NCBI GenBank assembly: GCA_963931925.1
Contig: OZ007571.1
Span: 59,336,125-59,400,124, forward strand
Direction of reading: 5' to 3'
DNA length: 64,000 nucleotides
Source: Onchidella celtica
Lineage: Eukaryota > Mollusca > Gastropoda > Systellommatophora > Onchidiidae
A program made the position numbers and the translations under genes. Shown here in pieces: positions 37,427 to 48,703 of this stretch; position 1 is the first letter of the stretch; each line of letters opens with the position of its first letter. The notes beneath the pieces are model-generated. The model made no database searches, was not told where the DNA came from, and worked only from the letters and a program-made list of their open reading frames with translations.

Positions 37427-37460
37427 GGCACATATTGTTTCTTCCGGGCAATGCCCGGTA
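37026..37460 (+). mobile_element. Non-autonomous Helitron, copy 2 (tandem to copy 1)
   Basis: It begins with the same TCTATTATATATTTCAG and is about 93% similar by eye to copy 1, except that the internal G-rich tract is replaced by a long (AG)n array (37356-37420). The hairpin CCGGGCAATGCCCGG is perfect here. The extreme 3' end beyond it has lost the CTRR terminus. Head-to-tail tandems are known for Helitrons. Confidence 0.78.
37356..37420. repeat. (AG)n microsatellite inside Helitron copy 2
   Basis: About 32 AG repeats occur, followed by GGAGAGGG. The equivalent position in copy 1 (about 36958-36978) has AGAGAGGTT plus a G run, and in copy 3 (about 59264-59287) a C/CT-rich tract. Array length therefore changed after element duplication. 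Confidence 0.95.
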
Positions 37461-38014
37461 TATGTTATATTATGCAAACTTGCGTGTTTAGTGAAGTTTA
37501 AACAATCTGATGGAGCAACAATCATTTCTGTTCCAACCCGTTCACCTGTCACACCTATATTATGATTGCACCGAACAGGCATCATAAAAAGATCAATACT
37601 AGAAGACCTAAGACAGGGTAGGCCTAGGTGTGATTTTTGATCTGCGGATCCAGGTTTATAGGCACCCATTTCAAGAGAGAAACATGACAAAATATATTCC
37701 ATGTCAGAAAAGATTTGAAGTTAAATTAATTTTTTTGTGTATTTTTTTGCATTTTGTATAATTGTTACTTTAATCCCATTTGGGAATTTTGCCTCAGTGT
37801 CATTGCAGCCCAGTTACAAGTGGAGCAGACACGTCGACGCCACAGGGCAGCGCCGGTCGGCGAGGTTTTTTTTTGGGGGGGGGGGGGCGATATAAAACAG
37901 ATTGCAAGATCTTAGTCAGTGGGCTGTTGATACGGGACCGTAATACATGTATTTTACCCAGTAAACTGGAGCTGAACAGCGAAATCAGTAGCTAAACAGC
38001 TATACCGCTGTGGC

Positions 38015-38290
38015 CCAGATGATGGCCATCGTTGTAGAAAGAAAAAAAATCGGCTCAGAAGGAAGGAGGCCATTGGTATAAAAAGAAACACAAACCTACT
38101 CACGAGGAAGGGGGCCATCATTGTAAAAAGAATTTTAAAATGGGCTCACGAGGAAGGCAACCATTGTTGTAAATAGAAAGAAACAATCTGCTCGCGAGGA
38201 AGAGGGCCCTCTTTTAAAAATAAAAACAAAAAATCGATTCACGAGGAAGGACGATATCGCTGTAAAATGAAAAAAAAAAACAAAACGACA
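38015..38290. repeat. Degenerate minisatellite, about 45-50-bp unit
   Basis: Five imperfect units share (C)TCACGAGGAAGG…GGCCATC…TTGTAAAAAGAAA (GAGGAAGG-type cores near 38060, 38104, 38146, 38196 and 38241). Unit length and the A-rich spacer vary. There is no coding sense. Confidence 0.75.
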
Positions 38291-38693
38291 ACAACTACTA
38301 CCAACGGCTCCAGAGACTCTCTGCATGTGCTAACAGGCGATAATGGCCTCACACGGCTGGCCTCATCTGGTTTTCAATAATGTGTGGTTGTGTATGTGTA
38401 TGAGAAAGTTGGGGGGGGGGGTGCATGGTTGTATACATACAACAACAAACAGAAGCAAGAAAAAAAAAAGAAAGAAAGAAAATTAATATGTGGCTGCTGG
38501 GGGCTGGAACCCAAAAGACGATCCTCATTGTCAGTGCGTCACACATTTCAATGCTCTCGAAAACATTTTTGTTTTTGTTTTTGCATCATATTATTAATTT
38601 TTTCCACCATCCGCAACACGCACTTGTGTGAGTGGTGTCCCAGCAGCTGGCCCTTTTAATTCAACCTTTAGCGGCTACGAGTACCGTTACCAG

Positions 38694-40333
38694 TGTAACA
38701 GGCCAAAATATACCTCCCGCCCAGACTACAGCCTAGCCTACGTTATGCCCCCAGGTATATTCTGGGCTAAGCCCCCCCTCCCCCAACCCCCCACCCTCTG
38801 GTGTAGTCTGGCGGGGGTATAATCTGGCCTGCTACACTGGGGTGAAGTGAAGTGGCTTAGCCTATTTTGTAACCCTGGTATATTCTGGGCTAATACCTGG
38901 GGTATACTTTGGGCTAGGCTAAACTATATCCCACCAGTCCAGATTATATTCCCACATTCAGGCAAGATAGTCAAGGTTACAGCATTACGTTTTTAAAATA
39001 TTATTTCACCCGCCAGTGACATACCCTTATTCACTATAACACATAACTGCAATCTTTCAAATGCACTGCAAACCAATCCAGTGCCTCAAACCATGAACTA
39101 CATGAAATGTATACCTTTCTACAAATAAGCTATCAAAAAATTTACTGTCAAGAAATGGTTTTAACGCAACATGATCCATCGAATTTTTGCCGTAACATAC
39201 TACAATTACTAAATCCGGTGCAATTTTGTCTCAGTGGATTTAATCAGTCAGTTTACACAACTATCAAGGCTACTTTACTAATGCTTTCTATCAAGTTATA
39301 CTTGAATAGTTGAAAAGATTTAACATATTTGTTTACCTATACTTGATACACACACATTGCTGCTTATATATTCTAGAATGATGTGTAGGTCATTTTTACA
39401 TTCCCTCCTATTTTTATATTATTCCAAGATGATGATGATGATGATTCTGTTATTGATATTTCTCTTTATTTTCAAGTGTAAATAAGATGATTTGGTGTTC
39501 TTATTGTTATTACTGTATATTAATTATTACTGGTTAGCATTGTGTAACGGTTTAAGTGGATCTGGACAGGTGGAGTTCATCACGTGAAAAAATTTAGTGT
39601 GTATTTACTTTTATGTGAAGATTTAATTTCTGCTGGATGATGAATTGCACCATCTGTCAGTTGGGTTATTAAAACATTGTTGTTTTTTGTGTGTGTTCTT
39701 TTCTGGCCTTTCGTTTCTGCATCAGATGTAGATCTAATTGTTTTGACATATCAAGCACATTTCTGATTTTCAAAAATTAAAATAAAATTCAGATGGCTTT
39801 ACATTTATGAGTTTATAACTTTTTTCATACATTGCCACGGTGTATGTCAATGGTGCCAAACAAAAAAATACAGTGTATGTTTAGCTCATGGACAACTAAT
39901 TATAAAAACAACAACAGCAACAATAATAATACCAACGGACACAAGTAGAATTAGTGTTAAAGTCTAATCATATCAATTTGAATGGATTTTCAATCCTTTT
40001 GTATATCAATGCTTTTTAGTGCATGTTTATTTCTTCTTAAATGTATCTTAACTTACAAGAGTCAAGACTGTACGCTTCAGAATGATACCTGATGACAATG
40101 ATAGTGAACAATTTAAACTAAGGTGGAAATAAACTGTGGTCTTGACTTGTTTAAAGAAAAGAATAGGGGGTATAATCTGGAGGGGATGGGGTGTGGAGTA
40201 TAGTCTGGCCTAGCCCAAAGATGCCCTGGGGTATAAATTGGCCAAGCCGAAACTATACCCCGGGATATACTCTGGGCTAGGCCAGTTTCACTCCGAGTAT
40301 AGTCTGGCTGGGGGTATAATCTGGCGTGCTACA
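38694..40333. mobile_element. Foldback-type DNA element, copy 1
   Basis: The ends TGTAACAGGCC and GGCGTGCTACA are flanked by CCAG at 38690-38693 and 40334-40337 (4-bp TSD). Each terminal block (about 38694-38950 and 40165-40333) is built of alternating GGCTAGGCC / TATACCCC(GGGG)TATA / AGTCTGGC motifs that fold on themselves. The interior has no ORF but is homologous to both arms of the larger element at 56944-60369. Four-bp TSDs with TGTNR termini are reported for Ginger-like elements; this copy has no transposase to test that. Confidence 0.82.
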
Positions 40334-40619
40334 CCAGCGTCCCAAAGGTCACGAGGCGAGAGAGATTTTTTTCAAGTGTAAGTCTTGACCAACAAGAAAT
40401 CATCTTTAGTTTGGGATTGTTCTGGTTCTGCGTGATAGCCATCGTTATCTGTTCACGTTTCACTGGCCGCATGACGTTGTGCCCTCCAATTCCCCACCTG
40501 TCCTCCAACATTAGGTTACATTTGGATAAAGGGAGTTGTCGGTAACACTTAATAGTGCAAAGGCTACAAAATAATTGAAGGATCTATGGCCTATAGTTTT
40601 ATAGTTTTTAGATGGGATT

Positions 40620-41250
40620 CTTAAGATTGTTTTGTCACTTGATGAGCTTAGTGAACGAAATGGTGTGTAGACTTGTCAAGAATTTTTGAGATAGCTGGGT
40701 GCGGTGTTATTTAAACATTTGTAGCAAAAAACAGCAATTTTGTATGTAATTCTTTCTGTTATACTTATAGGAAGCCAGTGCAGTTCTTTTAACAATGGCG
40801 TAACGTGGTCAACTTGTTTTTTCTTGGTAATCAATTGGGCTGCACTGTTTTGAATGACTTGAATTTTAGACAGTTTATCTGATGTTATTCCAGCAAGAGG
40901 AGAATTGCAATAATCTATTCGAAATAAAATGAGTGAAGTAACTAAAGTTTTGGTAATAGCTTCTGTGAGGAAATTTCGAACTCTGCTGATGTTTCTTAGT
41001 CGGAAACGTGAATTTCTGCAAATATTATTTACTTGGGATGTGAGACATATCAGAGTAAAAAAAGAACGCCTAGATTTTTTATGCACAAAGATGGCTGTAT
41101 GATATGTCCGTTGATGTTCAACTGGATGTTTGGTAGATCACTTATCTTAGGAACATAAGGGTTCGTACGCAACATGACTTCAGTTTTATCTTCATTAAGT
41201 TTTAATCTATTGCTGTTCATCCAATACAGAATAGTTTAGCAATTAAAAAA
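40620..41250 (-). mobile_element. CR1/L2-group LINE relic (reverse-transcriptase C terminus)
   Basis: On the minus strand, a segment reading MNSNRLKLNEDKTEVMLRTN (about 41220-41160) is followed, after a frame change in a T-run near 41060, by FRIDYCNSPLAGITSDKLSK, IQNSAAQLITKKKQVDHVTP and LLKELHWLPI, ending at a stop at 40676. These are hallmark blocks of the RT thumb/C-terminal region of CR1/L2/Rex-type LINEs. The copy is 5'-truncated and frame-broken. No TSD was located. Confidence 0.85.
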
Positions 41251-41259
41251 GCTTGCAGC

Positions 41260-43321
41260 GCTTTTGCTTTCCTATTAAAATTTCTGATTTTGTTCATTAC
41301 CGAAGATAATGCCCCTGTCACACGAACTGATGCATTATGTGATATTTATTGTACAAAAATTTCATTTTTTTACCCATTAAATTGAATCTAAATTTTCTTT
41401 GTAGAGATAATACTGGCCCTAAATAAGAACTCAATTTGATAACGAGTCAAATCGCAGCTATTTACAACATAAGGCCATAAATCCTGTACTAAATTTAATA
41501 GTGCACAGCTATGTTTAATTCTTTGCATACCAGTGGAACTTTTAATCCTTTCCACCAGTAAAGACTTTCCGTGAAATTACCGTGCAGTCTTTATGACTGT
41601 CAGCTCCATAATACAAGGCAAAGATTTGTAATATGATTTAAAGTCTTAAAAGCTCTGGCAGCAAACTGTATTGTATTGAATCATATGATCTCGGGCATGA
41701 AAAACAAAACAAAAAACAAATGGATAAAGTACCAATCTATATTGTAGCCTATAATTATACAACAGCTAATAACAGTGGGTGATTGACGACAAGGAAATAC
41801 ATCTATAGAAACATTTTAAGGGTCAAAGTCTATCCAATAAGTATGTGTAGGCCTACGTGTACATTATCTGCAACAGTGACATCATTTCAATAAGGCCGTA
41901 TATAATTTTACTCATGCCAGCAACGTAAAATGCTGAAACTACGTACATGTACGTGTAGGGCCTTTCAAATTATAATTAATTATGTTTAAAAATTGTAAAG
42001 TGGCAAAATATGCCCATCATTGCGGAGGGGAAAACAGAGAAGGTACCGCCGTACCGGTACTTGGTTCATGTAGCTAACTTGGGTTTTGTTCGCATGGTAA
42101 ATTTAGCGTTAAGATTATGTCGATGTGGTTGGTTGGTCATAGCAACATTTTTGCTGGCGAAATGGCCAATACAAAAAAAACAACAAAAAAAACCCCCAAC
42201 AATTGTCATTGTGACGGCAATGTAGCCCAAAATTGTTCTTGTTACAAATGAAAGCGCCAAGCAGTTTCTTATTGAATATTACAAGATCGAAGAAGCAATC
42301 TTTACATCCTACTTTTAAGACTAAGACAACTGAACAGAAAAAAAAAATAATAAAGGGCAACCCCAATTTTTCATGGATCTGAATGTGATGTTAATCATTT
42401 GAATCATGATTGTACTGCAGTTTTGTCCGACACTGATTGTAAGAATGATTGTGCTGACATATATTTGATCAAGGTGAATAATAACACTGCCACTGTGAGC
42501 CCAGTCTGATAGCGTTAAGGATGACACAGATAAAAAGCCAGGAAATACATAATACTAATAATCAATTGATATGTCTCATTCTAGAAATTATGATGTAGAT
42601 CGTCTCCACCACCATTTTCAGGTATGCATGTATACAAATGTTGAAACAATGTGCAATTTTTGAGAGGCACATGTTCCAGTGATGTCAAAGGAAACCTCTA
42701 CTATTGTTAGGTTTCATTAATGTTGCCAAAGCAGTGATGACAACCACCATGCAAACCTGTGCCGCCATTCTGAGAAAGAACGATTTTTAATTTTTTTTTT
42801 TTAATTTGGAGCAGTTAAAGTTCTGTGACTTTAAGTGAAATCATCCCATAGGAGACAGGAGGGTATGACTAATGAACAATTCTAAATGCTACCATTGCAA
42901 GGTCGGTAGAGATTATATATCCTTGCGTGGATGAAATGGTAAACACAAAAGACAAGAATGGAGTAACTGATGAAGTTTGACATAGTATGTTGTCACAGTG
43001 TTCTGACATCCGAGTTACGTTTAACATTCTGAATAAACAGCTCAGCCATTGTCTAAGTCCTATGAATAAAAACAGGGCCTCAATATAATATAATTACAGC
43101 ATCTCCCAGGTATTGCAAATATGATGGCTAAAAATATACAAAGGATATGAAAATAATTCTGAGAATATAACATTCAAAGCGGCAGGAAAATGATGAGACT
43201 GCTGTTTGGGTACAATGAAGACAAAGAGTGTGCTGCTGTTGTTTTTGAGATTTTACATCCTTTTTCATCACAATGGAGCTGTATCAGGAATAAAGTTTGG
43301 GCCTCCATATGAAAATGATTA
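41260..43321. other. Non-genic spacer
   Basis: AT-rich sequence with poly-A tracts near 42170 and 42340. No gene or element boundary was recognised. Confidence 0.5.
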
Positions 43322-43402
43322 GGTTAGACCCACTCTTTGGGGGGATTCGAACTTGGGACCCCTCGGACCCAAACACATGTTGTGATCAGTAGGCTACTGC
43401 AC
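43322..43402 (-). repeat. tRNA-like SINE fragment
   Basis: Read on the minus strand: TGGTGCAGTAGCC (A-box-like), then about 45 bp later AAGTTCGAATCCCCCC (B-box). The 5' and 3' sides do not form an acceptor stem, so this is a tRNA-derived SINE head or tRNA pseudogene. Confidence 0.5.
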
Positions 43403-43659
43403 CAGTAATGTAGTATTGCTGGATATGAAGGGTTACATGTCATTGACGTGTGGCATTATCGAAGGCATCACTGTTGGACACAATATGTCAATATATAAAT
43501 GCATCAGTGCATATCAATGAAATAACTAAAAAAATTAATGATGGTACGAACATGGTAAAAAGGAAAAAGACCAGGTGAGAGGGATATGAAAAAACAAAAG
43601 AGAAAGAGGGAGAGGGGGAGAGGGAAGAGAAGGAAATTGGCAGAGAATGAGAGACAGAC

Positions 43660-43668
43660 AGAGACAGC

Positions 43669-43704
<36 letters not shown>

Positions 43705-43730
43705 GAAAGAGAGAGAGAGAGAGAGAGAGT
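43660..43730. repeat. (GA)n microsatellite
   Basis: Interrupted GA repeats with GAAA variants. The Ser-Leu ORF on the opposite strand is an artefact of this repeat. Confidence 0.95.
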
Positions 43731-44217
43731 CAGTGAGAACTGTGTCATTATGGGATTATTCAGTCTAATTACACCACCAAGAGAAGGGATGTCAGATACA
43801 TGATTGATTGATCTGTACATACACACTATTCAAATCGCTGGCTGTGGGCATTTTCGTGTACTATATCAGATCTAATTATGATCATTTCCTGTATTTCTTC
43901 AAGAATACAAAATAAGATGACAGCTCAATAGCTGTATTAACCTGTATATTGTATGTTTGTGCCATCGGTCTGAGATTTTGAACCCCCCACACACACTTTC
44001 TAATTTTAAGTTGAAATGAAATTATTTAAACAGAGATAACTGCCGATTAGAAAGTGATGTAATTTTTTAAAATAAGTACTTTTACATCGGACTATGTACA
44101 TAAAGATGCCGAAGCATAGGCCGGTCTGGTGAGGAATTTCACCAGTTCTGGCAAAAATAGGCTACTTCATTTCATGTCTAGTCCAGAAGTGATCCTGGTG
44201 TTTCTGTTACATTTTTA

Positions 44218-44652
44218 TAGCGGTGGTTCTCAAGGTGGGCCATATCGCACCTGGGAGCGATTTTGATTTCCAAGGGAGCGAAGACAAGGAAAAGGGCGAC
44301 AAGGAGGCGAAAACGTGAATGGTGGACGACTTGGTGCAAATGCTAGGCAGCCACTGACTTATTCAACAACACCCGTAGAGGGGTTTTATGAACAGAAAAA
44401 GGATTTTTTATTTCAGTGCGTTCGACAAAGAATGCTTTCTGTTTTATAATGAATACTCCTTGTCATTTATAAGGCTTTGAAAAACTTAACATCATTATTT
44501 GTGCGTAGTCTGTCTTCTAGTGAAATGTATATGTTAGGGTTTGTTTGGTTTGTTTGTTTGTTTGTTTTTTTCTTTCGAAAAAAGGGTGGGAGCGATGACA
44601 GAGCAGTTTGAACCCAAGGGGGCGATTGCCTGAAAACGGTTGAGAATCGCTG
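44218..44652. mobile_element. hAT-type MITE
   Basis: The left end TAGCGGTGGTTCTCAAGG and right end CGGTTGAGAATCGCTG are diverged inverted versions of the CAGNGGTTCTCAAC end of hAT elements. TTTTATA lies on both sides (just before 44220 and at 44653-44660), consistent with a hAT 8-bp TSD that has drifted. The 435-bp interior has no ORF. Confidence 0.65.
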
Positions 44653-45566
44653 TTTTATATCAACTGAAAATAACCGAAAACTGTTTACATTTTAAAATGA
44701 TTTCATCATTTCATTCTGCGGAGAGACCAGCATGGCACCTAATACAAGTGTTAGAAAATAAGAATTTAAATATGTTACGACACAAACCGTTCTTCACAGG
44801 TGAGCAATAGTTAAATGGATATAAACTCACAAAGAGCAACACTATTACAAAAGGAAGGCAAAAAATATCGCATTGACAATCAAATATGTTAAATATGTAC
44901 AGCTGTTAGGTTCATAAATAATGTTCACATAAGAATGAAGACGAAGAAATAAAAAATCCTGTAAAACCCAACGTGATGCAAGAGAGAATACAACGTAACT
45001 CTATTTGAGCCCTTTGGCTACGTTAGGTTTTGTTTTTTGCACTGACGTTTTCTGTCACTTTTAGGTCTAGGGTTAGGTAAGGATTAGATTTGACTACTTA
45101 ACCATAAACATTTTTTTTCCACATGAAAGAGTCACAATAATGTTTCCAGAAATTGGCATTGGCCACCAGCTGCCCCCCCCCTCTCCCCCAACAGAAAATA
45201 ATAATTAATTTAAAAAAACAAAGTAATGTGAGTAGCGGGGGTATTTTAGCAACATGACTGAAAAAAAAAACCCCAGAAGAAAACAATTTCTTGTACAGCC
45301 CAACACAGATAACAGGTAATGATAATAATAATGGTTTAATGATTAATTCCATAGTCAAACAGAATGAGGTAGAAAGAGACAAAGAGATCAACCATGAATT
45401 GTTCATATCTTGCAGTGGTTTGCAGGGAATGAGTTAGGGTACAGTAAGGAGGAAGTCGTGTCAGTTTGGACTTTCAATCACTCTTATTTAAACTGTTGTC
45501 ATTTCTGTGTAAAAATGACTTCATATTATTTCACAATTGGCAATGACATACATGTATGATATCAGC
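44653..45566. other. 3' flank of the CABIT gene
   Basis: Presumed 3' UTR and flank of the minus-strand CABIT gene. No convincing AATAAA was found close to the stop. Nothing else was recognised. Confidence 0.4.
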
Positions 45567-48500
45567 TTAAACAAAGTCTTCATTCATTTCATTTAACAAC
45601 ACTTTGCCACGGGATTTGGTGACCTTCGTATGTTTTAATCGCCCACTCTTGGAAACGGCCAAATGTTTTTCAAAACTGGCACCTTCCTCGTGCGAATCAT
45701 TAAAGGCATGCTTATCTTGCGCTAGCTTGATATCGGTTTTCATGATAGAGGAAAATTGAGAATGCTGTTTCTGCCGTGACCCAAACTGGGGTTGCTTGAC
45801 GTCCTGATCAGATAATGAATTTCCTGTGTCCTGATCAGAAAAAGTATCTGTCTCTATCACATCCCTTCCAGCATCACTGATCAGCACCAGTTTCGGCGAC
45901 CCCAGTCTATAGCTACTTCCAATGCTGCTGCTACGACCACTGCTCATACTGCTATTGGCGGAACCCAGACGTTCAAAGTTCTGGACTGAGGCCAACACTC
46001 TCCCTCTGTTTATAGAGTCATTTCGTTGAGTTCTTGGAGCAAAAACATCATTCTCTCTTCCCTCCAGAGAGTACGACCTTTGTTTATGATCGTGTTCAAG
46101 ATCTTCTCCGTCACTGGATAGTCTGTGTGGATGCTCGTGTGGATGGTGTTTCACTTTGGACGACCCGAAGCGACTGTCCTGGTCATTGCTCGCATTAAAT
46201 ATGCTGCTGATCATGGATTCAGACCCAAATTTCTTTATAAACTCATGAGGTGATAAAATATCCCCTTCTTTGTCGTGGCCAATGCGGGCCAAATCACGTT
46301 CAACTTGTGAACGTCTCAGTCCCCGACTGTTGTCCACAGATTTTGATTTCTTTGGATCTAACCTTTTGGAATTGTTATTCAGCTTGTCATCCATTTTTTT
46401 CCACTTAGATGCAGGTTTGCTGACCTGTCTTTGATTCCCACTTTCGTCCAATACAATGCTCGGGGGTTTAATGGAGGAAACACAATCTTCCGCTGAAAGC
46501 AACACTTCCTCTGCTGCCACTGGTTGGATGAGGGATTCTGAGTCGGTTAACTGCCCTGTTTGATTCACAGAAATGTGGACATTATTTTTGCTGAGAGGTG
46601 AAGCCGGAGTTATCAGGGAATTATCAGAAAAAATGACGTCATTGGATACTGACGAAGCGGGGTGGTGTTTCTTGGCATCTAGGAACCTATTACCTGATGT
46701 GTTCACAAGTAATGTCACTTCATCTATCAGGTTATTCAGGCGACAAGCTGTGTCTTTACGGTTATCATTTGCGGTATCAGTGAGGCTGCTAGTGGCGTCT
46801 TGCTCTTCTGGGGATTTATGGGTGCCATCCTCAGATAAACTGGACAGGGAATGTTTTCTTGATTCAGTTTCTGCCAAATATAGCAAATCATTCACAGCGG
46901 ACTCCGAGTCATCACTCAGTTTCGTATGCACCTTGACTTTGAGAGGGTTCGGGTCTTCTGTCAAAGGATTCAACAGATAATTCTGTGTAATAAGTGTAGT
47001 GGTTGGGGCATCCATTTCAGATATTCTGGCAAGATCAGGAAATGCATCGGGCCTGGAAGAAGCTTCATCTTTGTGGATTGTGTTACCCTTCACATCTGGG
47101 GTAGATAATTCTTGGATAATATCGAGTATTTGATCCGTGTCTGAATGAACCTCACCATCATCTTCATCTTCATCATTATCATCATCATCTGTGTCGACAT
47201 CGTCTCCATCGTCCTCTGAGTATTCTTTGGCAGCTTTGCACTGAACATCATGATAATAGCTGGTTTCTCGGTCAATCTCCAAGCCTGTAGAAACTGTTTC
47301 CTCACTAAAAGTGCCACAGTCTCGTGTAGCATCTGTTGGTGACTTGGGGACCTCATTTGGCTGGAGTTTCTCTGGTGGCTCAAATAAATAAGACAATGGG
47401 TTTTCTGGTTTTTCAGATGGAGTAGAATCTGTTTCATTCAGTCTCAGCGCTACAGGTGAATTTTTTCCTTCCTTCGGCATAGAATACATCTCCCCCCCTT
47501 GTGTTGTATCAGTGGGAGATGCTTCCTCTTCTTCTGTTTCCATAGACTTCGGCTGGCTTTGTGGTGCTTGCTGTGGTTGCCTCTGGAGAAAGTAATACAA
47601 TGGGTTATCTGTGACACGATTTTCTTTGAGAGCCTCACGCTCTATGGGAGTTTCAGTGCCTTTCTCACCCTCTTTCATTAAACCTTTTCTGATCATGAGA
47701 TCTTCAATTTCTTGCTCTGTAAAATCCCTATGCTGCGGTATACTTGAATCACTGTTTGTGCTGGTCTTTGCAAGTAAAATGTCCTTCTGAACATCTTTTT
47801 TGTCTTCTCTGGAGGGCGTAACCTCTGCTACATCCTCCGTCTCACTACTATCCGTGTCTCTATCTAAAGCATTCGATTCTATGAGTAGTTTAGCCTTCTT
47901 GACAGAATTCCAGGCTATTTCAAATTCGGAGTTGGCCTCCACCTCTTGCATATCACTCGCGCTTTCATAGAAAGATAGATCAATATCGTCCAGGTGAGAA
48001 ATATCTGGAGTCAAGGAAAATGAAACTTTGATTCCAGTCACAAATTTGGAGCCGAAGCTCTCAGAAATCTGCAGGGCATTGGCATATTCACATGTCTTTT
48101 TGATAGAGGCCTCGTTAAGTGCCAGTTTGAACTTGGCACAAGAGTCTGTGGCTAGCTCAAGACATCGTGAATTGGAGTCATCCAATGTTGCGGCTTGTAA
48201 CGTTTCTTCATTGAAAATGCTGTAACATCTCATCATGCCCGTAAATGTGTAGTCAAGGAGAGGCGGATCTCCGTGCACAAGGGTCAGTATTCTTGGTAGT
48301 TTCGAGTTCCCAGTTTTGATCAGTGAATCAATTCGAAAAACGCGTCCTTCGTCATCAGGATATGTCTCGGCCACCTCGTAAGCGATCACTCTGTGTGAGA
48401 GAGGTAGGATCACTGGCTCGTCCTTTTCATCGAGACATTCCAGACAAGGACCGTGCTCTTTGACCATTTTTGGTTGGTGAGCATGGCTGGAGTTGCTGTC

Positions 48501-48703
48501 CATTAGGCATATTCTTTTCAGGACTTCTCCGGGCATGACGTCGTGAGGGACGTAGTCCAAGTTGCCATCAGGACCACGGCTGGAAGTGAAAGCCGGGCAT
48601 TTGGTGGTGACGAGAAAGCGACAAGCAGTAGAGTTGGCCACTCCTTCCACGCGAAGATGACGTCTTGCTATGTTTGCACCTTTTGGAGTTGGAGCAAACC
48701 AGC
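45567..48703 (-). CDS. CABIT-domain signalling protein, exon 3 (last)
   Basis: This exon encodes residues 106-1150 and the TAA stop. The acceptor gctcttctttgcag precedes 48703, entering in phase 1; the apparent upstream ORF start and hydrophobic leader are intronic. Residues 106-301 complete the CABIT domain: after G106-WFAPTP come LKRICLM, ILPLSHRVIAYEV, then LPRILTLVHGDPP (241-253), FTGMMRCYSIFNEETLQAAT and CLELATDSCAKFKLAL. CABIT proteins (THEMIS, GAREM) act as cytoplasmic adaptors or regulators in receptor tyrosine-kinase and antigen-receptor signalling. The remaining roughly 850 residues look disordered and Ser/Asp/Glu-rich. They contain an Asp-rich run (about 600-620), two related NPLxY motifs (NPLYYFLQ at 472, NPLSYLFE at 540) and a basic C terminus. 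The SAM domain of GAREM was not seen. Confidence 0.88.

Noticed and set aside
43322-43402. Functional tRNA gene (also considered at 20640, 31825, 61985 and 62355)
   Set aside because: A- and B-boxes are recognisable but no acceptor-stem pairing was found; SINE or pseudogene origin is more likely.
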